Made by a program: the position numbers and the translations under genes
Notes under the pieces: generated by a model
Seen by the model: the letters and a program-made list of their open reading frames with translations, nothing else
Told to the model about the DNA's origin: nothing
The model's database searches: none
Shown: piece by piece, positions 38,988 through 44,401 of the stretch
How positions within the stretch are numbered: position 1 is the first letter of the stretch
How the letters are laid out: each line of letters opens with the position of its first letter
DNA from: Synergistaceae bacterium
GTDB taxonomy: Bacteria; Synergistota; Synergistia; Synergistales; Synergistaceae
DNA: 44,401 nt
Assembly (NCBI GenBank): GCA_031257775.1
Contig: JAIROA010000098.1
Span: 1-44,401 of the forward strand
Direction: 5' to 3'

Positions 38988-39139
38988 TTCCTTATGGTTG
39001 CATTTACCCTCTAAAAGTCGCAGTTACTCTTTCAAATCAATATTCCCGCTTCATTTTCTCACGGTTTGTACAATTACATGCAACTCCATTCCTTTCGGTT
39101 GCATTTACCTCTTCAAAGTTGCAGTTACTTTTTCAATCA
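38988..39139. repeat. iteron-like GTTGCAnTTAC repeats
   Basis: Two imperfect 50-bp copies (38988-39040 and 39089-39139), each containing GTTGCATTTAC and GT(T/C)GCAGTTAC exactly 20 bp apart (38997 and 39017; 39098 and 39118). A fifth, inverted copy is at 39074-39084. The regular two-helical-turn spacing resembles protein-binding iterons of plasmids or insertion-sequence ends. No gene lies within 38923-39186. Confidence 0.6.
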
Positions 39140-39186
39140 ACCATGAGCCGAGTAGCCTAAATTAAATACTCGTTATAAAATCATTG

Positions 39187-39242
39187 CGCGCTAACTTACC
39201 TAATTGTATCATACAAAACAGCAGGGTTGGGAGGTTAGCGCG
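39187..39242 (+). promoter_or_regulatory. hairpin overlapping the ribosome site of the ankyrin gene
   Basis: CGCGCTAAC (39187-39195) pairs perfectly with GTTAGCGCG (39234-39242), which begins in the last base of GGGAGG (39229-39234) and ends 3 nt before the GTG start. Inside the loop lies the palindrome TTGTATCATACAA (39204-39216). It could hide the start region from ribosomes, or be a DNA operator for the whole four-gene locus. Confidence 0.45.
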
Positions 39243-39245
39243 ATA

Positions 39246-40835
39246 GTGGAAACTGAAACGGTGAACATTTTCATCGAGATTTTAGGTCTGTTCGACGATG
39301 CCTTTAACGTCTCACAGGCGGCAAAGCGATCCCGGGGGATCGAGTCCGGCGTCTCTTATGGTGATTATCGCATGGGCTGTGAGCTTACGCTGCTATATTT
39401 TTTGATAAGCCTCGGGATATCGAACGACCAGATAAGCGACGAAGAGATGCGGTTTTTAAGGGGCTATGCGGGAATCTGCAAAAATCTGCCGCGAGAGATA
39501 ACTGATTTGATACTTGACGCCCCTGATGAAGATGTCGTTCAAACAGTCCGAGGCTGGCGAAGCGGGCATAATCATATCTTCACGAACTTCGTCAGCTTCA
39601 TGACGGTTATCGAAGCCGACTTGGCGCAGATCGGACATCCATCGCCGCGCGGATTCTCGAAAAGCATATATGATCTGATATACAGGGCCGGCCATATTTT
39701 TTCCGCCATTGAAGGCTCAGGCGCTTACGAAAACAAGCTGACGCTTTACATGAACATGCTGAGGACCTATATCGACGAAAATTCCGGCATAGTGAATCTG
39801 CTTTGCGAGAAGGCCGCAAACAATGCCACTGAGCCGAAAAACGTCTACGACGCGCCGACGTTCGAGGAGAATTTCACGCGCCTCCTTGCGGACTATCCGA
39901 ATTTCGCCGACAATCCAAAACAATTCATCGGTCTGCTGCGCGACGTCTTCCCAACCCAACGCAAGGAGGCTAACCTGATATCTTTCCTCTATGAAGCCGG
40001 CATCGCAAGGGAGATAAAGTCAGCCGCGGTCTTGGACGACATCTTCGCGTCCCGCTTCGCGAAGCGCGTTGAAGACGAATATGGGGTCTCCCGAGACAGC
40101 GCAAAATGGGCGGTCTCCGTATGGTGCGTCTGTTACGGCGGGGAAATTATCGGAAAACAGTGCGGCGTAACGTTATCCGCGAGCGGGCAAAAGCGGCCGG
40201 CGGAGCGGCATAAGAGGTTCGGCAAAACGGGCAAAATTGACAAAACCGGTCAAAAAGTTCAGGAGCGCGTTAAAGGTGCTGTGAAAGGGCTGTCTCCAAG
40301 CCCATCGCTTCCCTTAAACCCGCAGGCGGCGCAGGAATTGTACGATTTGATCCTAAATGAAAGCGCCACGCCTGAAGCCATATCCAGACTCATTCAGGCG
40401 GGTGCGGACATTAACGCGGTAAACGCTCTTGGGCAGACTCCTTTGATGTCGGCCGCCACATCCAGGAACCTCAACGCGGTGCGAGCCCTGATTGACGCGG
40501 GCGCGAACGTTGACACGGCGGACCCTCTAGGGCAGACTCCCTTGATGCTGACCATCCGGGTACGGTACGATAAAAACCTCGACGTGGTGCGAGCCCTGAT
40601 CGACGCGGGCGCGGACGTCAACGCAAGGGACAATTTCGGGCAGACCCCGCTGATGCTGGCAGCCTCTGAGATCACGAACCCCAACGTGGTGTGCGCCCTG
40701 ATCGACGCGGGCGCGGATGTTGACATAAAGGATAATCACGGGAACAGGGCTGTCGATTTCGCTAAATGGAACAGAAATTTAACGGGAACCGGCGCGTATA
40801 AACTCCTCAAACGAAGAACCTACTCATCAGCCTGA
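39246..40835 (+). CDS. ankyrin-repeat protein with helical N-terminal domains, first gene of kinase-VWA-PP2C locus
   Basis: A 529-aa cytoplasmic protein. Residues 1-200 are alpha-helical with no named domain (GVSYGDYRMGCELTLLYFLI, EEMRFLRGYAGICKNL). Residues about 215-315 contain NPKQFIGLLRDVFPTQRKEA and ASRFAKRVEDEYGVSRDSAK then WAVSVWCVCYG, a helical module I have seen in many bacterial multidomain signalling proteins. A basic linker follows, then four ankyrin repeats (about 375-520: RLIQAGADINAVNALGQTPL and three more ending ALIDAGADVDIKDNHGN). Ankyrins bind partner proteins, so this is likely an adaptor or effector. Start is GTG 39246 after GGGAGG; a TTG further up would put that site inside the gene. 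It is followed by the kinase gene at 143 bp. Confidence 0.8.
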   Translation: METETVNIFIEILGLFDDAFNVSQAAKRSRGIESGVSYGDYRMGCELTLLYFLISLGISNDQISDEEMRFLRGYAGICKNLPREITDLILDAPDEDVVQTVRGWRSGHNHIFTNFVSFMTVIEADLAQIGHPSPRGFSKSIYDLIYRAGHIFSAIEGSGAYENKLTLYMNMLRTYIDENSGIVNLLCEKAANNATEPKNVYDAPTFEENFTRLLADYPNFADNPKQFIGLLRDVFPTQRKEANLISFLYEAGIAREIKSAAVLDDIFASRFAKRVEDEYGVSRDSAKWAVSVWCVCYGGEIIGKQCGVTLSASGQKRPAERHKRFGKTGKIDKTGQKVQERVKGAVKGLSPSPSLPLNPQAAQELYDLILNESATPEAISRLIQAGADINAVNALGQTPLMSAATSRNLNAVRALIDAGANVDTADPLGQTPLMLTIRVRYDKNLDVVRALIDAGADVNARDNFGQTPLMLAASEITNPNVVCALIDAGADVDIKDNHGNRAVDFAKWNRNLTGTGAYKLLKRRTYSSA

Positions 40836-40884
40836 GCGATAAATAATGCTCATGAACCAAGTCGGTTGATTCTGTGAAATGTTA

Positions 40885-40890
40885 TATAAT
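40885..40890 (+). promoter_or_regulatory. possible -10 box for the kinase-VWA-PP2C genes
   Basis: An exact TATAAT in the 142-bp gap after the ankyrin gene. The best -35 candidates (TCGGTT at 17 bp, TTGATT at 13 bp) are poor, so an internal promoter is only possible. Confidence 0.25.
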
Positions 40891-40977
40891 AACCGCGCAA
40901 GCCAGACACCGCTCAAAGTGGCCCGCGCAACACAGGGCCGTTCAGAAACCCATGATTATGAGGGGGGGTACGCGGAT

Positions 40978-42276
40978 ATGGGCAATTTGAAGACAGGATC
41001 CACAGTCGCCTCCGACAGCGGCAGGAATTATAAAATAATAAAACTGCTCGGCGCCGGCGGGCAGGGCGAGGTGTACGAAGCCGAGTGCGAGGGGAAAAAA
41101 TACGCGCTGAAGTGGTTTTTCAAGAAAATGTCCACGGATTCCCAGAGGGAGATCATAGATAACCTCGTAAAAAAGGGCGCTCCGGACGGAAGTTTCCTGT
41201 GGCCGCTTGATATGGCGTCAGGCTTGCCGGGCGAATCTTTCGGGTACACTATGGCGCTTCGGCCGCAATCCTTCAAGAGCATCGTCGACATGATGAAGCG
41301 CAGGGCGTAACCGACGTTCTACGCGCTCTGCCGCGCCGCCTTTAATCTGACCAGGGGTTATCAGAATCTCCACAGCATGGGTTACAGCTACCGCGACATA
41401 TCCTTCGGCAACCTGTTCTTCAACCCGGACACAGGAGACGTACTGATCTGCGATAACGATAACGTCTCGGTGAACAGCCAGGACGACAGCGCCGTTTACG
41501 GCACCCCGCGCTTTATGGCGCCGGAGATAGTGCTGGGCACCGCGAAACCGTCGCGTAACACAGACCTTTACTCGCTGGCAGTCCTGCTTTTTTACATGTT
41601 TATGCTGAATCACCCGTTGGAGGGAAAACTGGAAGCCGACATAAAGTGCATGGACATCCACGCGATGAATCTGCTCTATGGGAAAAGGCCGATTTTCATC
41701 TTCGATCCTGACGACAAGTCGAACAGGCCCGTCAAGGGATACCATGACAACGCCATAATATACTGGGATATCTATCCGCAGTCGCTGCGCGATTTGTTTA
41801 CGGAATCCTTCACGGTCGGGCTGAGACAGCCAAACAGGAGGGTGACGGAAAAGCAGTGGCTGGACACGTTCGCGAACCTGATGGGCGGCATTGTCGTCTG
41901 CCCGTCCTGCGGTTCGGAGGTCTTTTTCGACGAACAGAAAGAGATGATGAGCGTCGCTCACACCTGCTGGCGATGCCAGGGGCCCGTCAAGATTCCAGCG
42001 TCTTTTGTGATCGGCAGGAGCAGAGTGCTGATCACGAGCCAGACTAAGCTGTATTCCTACCACCTTTTCGGCGACAACGACATGTCTAAAATTGCTGGCG
42101 TCGTGGTTCAGAACCCGAATAATCCGAATTTGTGGGGGATCCGGAACGAGACTTCGGAAAACTGGACATACGTCAAACCGGACGGGACGCAGACGACAGT
42201 CCCTCCCGGCAAGACGGCGGCTATCGCCAGGGATGTCAAAATAAACTTCGGACAGCGGATCGGGGAGTTCCGCTGA
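40978..42276 (+). pseudogene. TerY-P-type Ser/Thr kinase with C-terminal zinc ribbon, interrupted by in-frame TAA
   Basis: A 432-codon eukaryote-like kinase. Glycine loop LGAGGQGEVY at residues 24-33, ATP lysine Lys45 in YALKW, catalytic loop YRDISFGN (Asp140, Asn145; HRD is YRD), metal Asp159 in ICDND (DFG is DND), and FMAPE at 179-183. A zinc ribbon with CxxC pairs at 308/311 and 330/333 and an FHA-like or beta-rich end (RVLITSQTKLYSYHLFG) follow. Codon 111 is TAA (41308-41310), between the N-lobe and the catalytic loop; the frame is the same on both sides and the second part has no start with a ribosome site. Start ATG 40978 follows GAGGGGGGG. It sits in front of VWA and PP2C genes. It is either inactivated, suppressed, or carries a single sequencing error. 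Confidence 0.85.
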
Positions 42277-42303
42277 GGGACGGGCAAAGGGGGCTTTACT
42301 ATT

Positions 42304-43020
42304 ATGGCTGTGGAGTTGAAAAGACCGGGAGGCGAACTGTCGAGCAGGCCGTTGCACTTTTTCTGGATCGTCGACTGCTCTGGATCAATGTACGGCGAAA
42401 AGATAAGCAAGGTAAATTTCGCGATCCAAAAGGTCATCCCTGAAATGCGGGACGCCGCCGAGAACAATCCTAACGCCCAGCTTCTCGTGCGGACGCTGAA
42501 ATTTTCAACCGGCGCGTCATGGGTTACCACAAATCCGGTCAAAGTCGAGGACTTTGCCTGGGATGACCTTGACGCGAACGGAGTGACGGAGATGGGCCGC
42601 GCGTTCGATCTACTTTCGGCCCAGCTTACGATTCCGCCGATGTCGGACAGGGCTTTGCCGCCAGTGATGGTTCTGCTCTCCGACGGGCAGCCCACGGACG
42701 ACTACAAGGCACCGCTCGACAGGCTCCTTCGTCTGCCATGGGGCAGAAAATCCGTTCGTATAGCCATATCCATTGGGCAGGACGCCGACGACGACGTACT
42801 GTGCGAGTTTACGGGGAACAGGGAACTCGTACTGCAGGCAAACAATCCGGAAGCCCTCGTTCAGATGATAAAGTGGGCGTCCACCGTAGCCTCGATCGTA
42901 TCATCCCCAGCCAGCCGCCCCAGAGACATGTCAGGCGACCCGCAAACGGGCGGCGTGCCATTGAATATCGATATAAACGACATCCCAAGCGCTGTCGGCT
43001 CAGGCGGCGACGTCTGGTAA
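42304..43020 (+). CDS. TerY-like von Willebrand factor type A protein
   Basis: A 238-aa VWA domain protein. The metal-ion-dependent adhesion site is complete: DCSGS (Asp24, Ser26, Ser28), Thr in GVTEMGRAF (about residue 97) and Asp in LLSDGQPTDDY (about 124-134). Such proteins bind Mg2+ and partner proteins, and the TerY group works with a kinase and phosphatase in stress-response and tellurite-type systems. The C-terminal 35 residues are Ser/Gly/Asp-rich and may be a tail for phosphorylation. ATG 42304 has AAAGGGGGC upstream. It begins 28 bp after the kinase stop and ends 16 bp before the phosphatase gene, so they are one operon. Confidence 0.85.
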   Translation: MAVELKRPGGELSSRPLHFFWIVDCSGSMYGEKISKVNFAIQKVIPEMRDAAENNPNAQLLVRTLKFSTGASWVTTNPVKVEDFAWDDLDANGVTEMGRAFDLLSAQLTIPPMSDRALPPVMVLLSDGQPTDDYKAPLDRLLRLPWGRKSVRIAISIGQDADDDVLCEFTGNRELVLQANNPEALVQMIKWASTVASIVSSPASRPRDMSGDPQTGGVPLNIDINDIPSAVGSGGDVW

Positions 43021-43035
43021 AGGCAAGGGTTTCTA

Positions 43036-43887
43036 ATGGTTCGAGAGGTTTTTGAAAAGAAAGTCATATTTGGGGAAAGCGTACGGGGCGCGTCCCACAG
43101 ACATTCAGGAACGGAGTGTCAGGACAGCCACGGCTGCGGTCATTTCAAGGGCGGCGGGGGCGATTCATATATTCTGGCCGTAGCGGACGGACATGGCAGC
43201 GACGCCTGCCCATACAGCAAAGACGGGTCGTCGATAGCGGCGGCGACCTTTGTAAAAATCATGGAGGAGTATTGCAAAAGCTACGACGGCGATTTCGACT
43301 CGCTGCTCACGTTCCTTAACCGGGACGGCGGAACTAAAGTCGCGCAGACCATAGAAGCGGAGTGGAAAAAGCGCGTCTTGAAAACCCACGCGGACAACAT
43401 GCGCAACAGCGCCGCCGCCGAATCCGAGATTTACAGACAATACGGGAGCACACTGGTTGGGCTCATGATAACGCCCGGCTTTATCTTCGCGCTCCAGATC
43501 GGGGACGGTGACGCCGTTCTGATCGACGGCGCCGGCATCGCCCCAGTAATCTCATCGGACAAGATCTTGGGCATCGAGACACATTCCCTGAGCGCTCCCA
43601 ACGCGTGGAAGAAAGCGATAAGTATAACGGAACGGCGCGACGCGGAAGAACGGGAAGAAAACCCATACGTCTTCATGCTCTCCACGGACGGCTTCGCGAA
43701 CAGTTTCGCGAGCGACGGCGAGTATAAAAAATCCTGCATGGGATATTACGATATGATTAAGGAGCATGGCCCGCTGGAAGTTGCCGAAAATTTAAAAAAA
43801 TGGCTGAGTGAGACGAGCGAGATGGGATGTGGTGACGATATCTCCGTCCTGTTCTTTGCCGATATCGTTCAGCCGGAATCGCCGTAA
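43036..43887 (+). CDS. PP2C-family protein phosphatase
   Basis: A 283-aa metal-dependent Ser/Thr phosphatase. Motifs in order: HRHSGTECQDSHGCG (motif 1 region with Arg and Asp), AVADGHGSDACPYS with Asp51 (motif 2), YGSTLVGLMITPGF and QIGDGDAVLIDG (central), MLSTDGFANSF (motif 8) and GCGDDISVLFFAD (motif 11 metal Asp). All metal ligands of the M1/M2 sites appear present. It would reverse the action of the partner kinase. ATG 43036 is near the VWA stop. Last gene of the triad; no convincing terminator follows, though a CAAAGCGCTTTG palindrome lies near 43921. Confidence 0.92.
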   Translation: MVREVFEKKVIFGESVRGASHRHSGTECQDSHGCGHFKGGGGDSYILAVADGHGSDACPYSKDGSSIAAATFVKIMEEYCKSYDGDFDSLLTFLNRDGGTKVAQTIEAEWKKRVLKTHADNMRNSAAAESEIYRQYGSTLVGLMITPGFIFALQIGDGDAVLIDGAGIAPVISSDKILGIETHSLSAPNAWKKAISITERRDAEEREENPYVFMLSTDGFANSFASDGEYKKSCMGYYDMIKEHGPLEVAENLKKWLSETSEMGCGDDISVLFFADIVQPESP

Positions 43888-44050
43888 AAGTTATCCTTGC
43901 TTCGGCATATAAGCGGCGCCGCAAAGCGCTTTGTAAACGCCAATAACGTTCAATACGTTTTCGGCATGTTAGTATTTTCATGGAACATATGCCACGAGGA
44001 GTGTGGCCATCGGGTAACACGATAGTGGATTATCCTTGACGGAGGGGCCA

Positions 44051-44254
44051 ATGCGCAGAAATATCGGAGTGTTGGGTATTCTTTTTTTCATTTGCGCAGG
44101 AAATTTGCTCTGGTGTCATCCCAGGTTTGGCGGTTTTTGGGATTCCCTGCTGACAACCAGCTACTTGTTTGAAAACGGAGGGTTTTCGTTAGATATCCCG
44201 CTGCGATGGAGAATATACTGGGGGATATCATCGTTAGGAATTGATGAAAAATAA
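44051..44254 (+). CDS. small secreted or membrane hypothetical protein
   Basis: A 67-aa protein: MRRNIGVLGILFFICAGNLL is a signal peptide or membrane anchor, followed by WCHPRFGGFWDSLLTTSY and a short hydrophilic end. ATG 44051 has GGAGG 5 nt upstream. No family is recognised. It could be the truncated start of a larger exported protein. The gap 43888-44050 has no other gene. Confidence 0.45.
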   Translation: MRRNIGVLGILFFICAGNLLWCHPRFGGFWDSLLTTSYLFENGGFSLDIPLRWRIYWGISSLGIDEK

Positions 44255-44401
44255 CTTGAACAATTAGTGGATATATGTCATAATGGCTCATCGCAAAATT
44301 GCGTTCATCGTTGCTACGAGTGGCCTGAGGGCAGCTAGGCTATCGGGAAAGCAGTAAATATCAGCCTTTGCGATGTCGTTTATGATAAGATGGCAAGAGT
44401 T
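44255..44401. other. right edge of window, no gene seen
   Basis: No ORF with a ribosome site and no strong hairpin. A short hairpin GCAAAATTGC lies near 44293-44302. Confidence 0.4.

Noticed and set aside
38988-39139. CRISPR array
   Set aside because: Repeats are imperfect, only two long copies exist, spacing is not spacer-like, one motif copy is inverted and no cas gene is present.
41308-41310. Recoding of the kinase TAA
   Set aside because: TAA is not used for selenocysteine or pyrrolysine, and no shift signal or pseudoknot was evident downstream, so I call it a nonsense codon or read error.
41218-42357. A 379-codon minus-strand frame opposite the kinase
   Set aside because: Arg/His/Val-rich shadow of the kinase gene; the kinase motifs on the plus strand decide.

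Overview
The window looks like a chromosomal segment of an anaerobic, diderm, amino-acid- or organic-acid-using bacterium, most likely a member of the Synergistota. This is inferred from the porin with an N-terminal S-layer homology (SLH) domain, the iron-sulfur-rich oxidoreductases, the single-chain molybdenum aldehyde oxidoreductase of the Desulfovibrio Mop type, and the TrmD-SPOUT fusion. No 16S rRNA gene is present, so the assignment is an inference.

1-15.8 kb, redox and accessory catabolism. Genes on the minus strand: a frameshifted NuoE-like fragment, a CobW-like GTPase, an acyl-CoA ligase, a C-GCAxxG-C-C protein, the SLH porin, a small two-CxxC redox protein, a 749-aa flavin/dicluster iron-sulfur protein, an iron alcohol dehydrogenase, a short-chain dehydrogenase and a 947-aa molybdenum aldehyde oxidoreductase. 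Several match the gene set that accompanies the aldehyde oxidoreductase in Desulfovibrio vulgaris (DVU1551-DVU1559 region). Together they could carry an alcohol through aldehyde and acid to an acyl-CoA. A major-facilitator transporter and a tail-to-tail PucR/CdaR-type regulator complete the island.

15.8-19 kb, mobile-element debris: a topoisomerase C4 zinc-finger remnant, an Rpn/PD-(D/E)XK nuclease gene, a TrbI/VirB10 conjugation pseudogene with a poly-G frameshift, a fragment with an FTDENNG motif, and an IS1595-type transposase fragment.

19-35.9 kb, core genome: a YjjG-type nucleotidase, an aldo/keto reductase with iron-sulfur tail, Hsp20 with a clear promoter and terminator, PepV dipeptidase, and the ylxM-ffh-rpsP-khpA-rimM-trmD-rplS operon from a consensus promoter. 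Next comes an ilvN-ilvC-leuA-leuC-leuD-leuB-ilvB operon preceded by a consensus promoter, a short leader peptide rich in Ile, Val and Leu codons, and an intrinsic attenuator: a complete transcription-attenuation arrangement.

36-39.2 kb: two tandem tRNA-Ser genes, repeats that look like an insertion-sequence end, two small unknown genes, a striking array of perfect hairpins, a secreted protein of unknown function, an N-terminally truncated TrpB2 pseudogene and an iteron-like repeat cluster.

39.2-44.4 kb: a four-gene signalling locus on the plus strand: an ankyrin-repeat protein, a Ser/Thr kinase with a zinc ribbon (interrupted by an in-frame TAA), a TerY-like von Willebrand A protein and a PP2C phosphatase. 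The last three match the known TerY-P triad. The ankyrin partner and the hairpin over its ribosome binding site are the least explained parts of the window.
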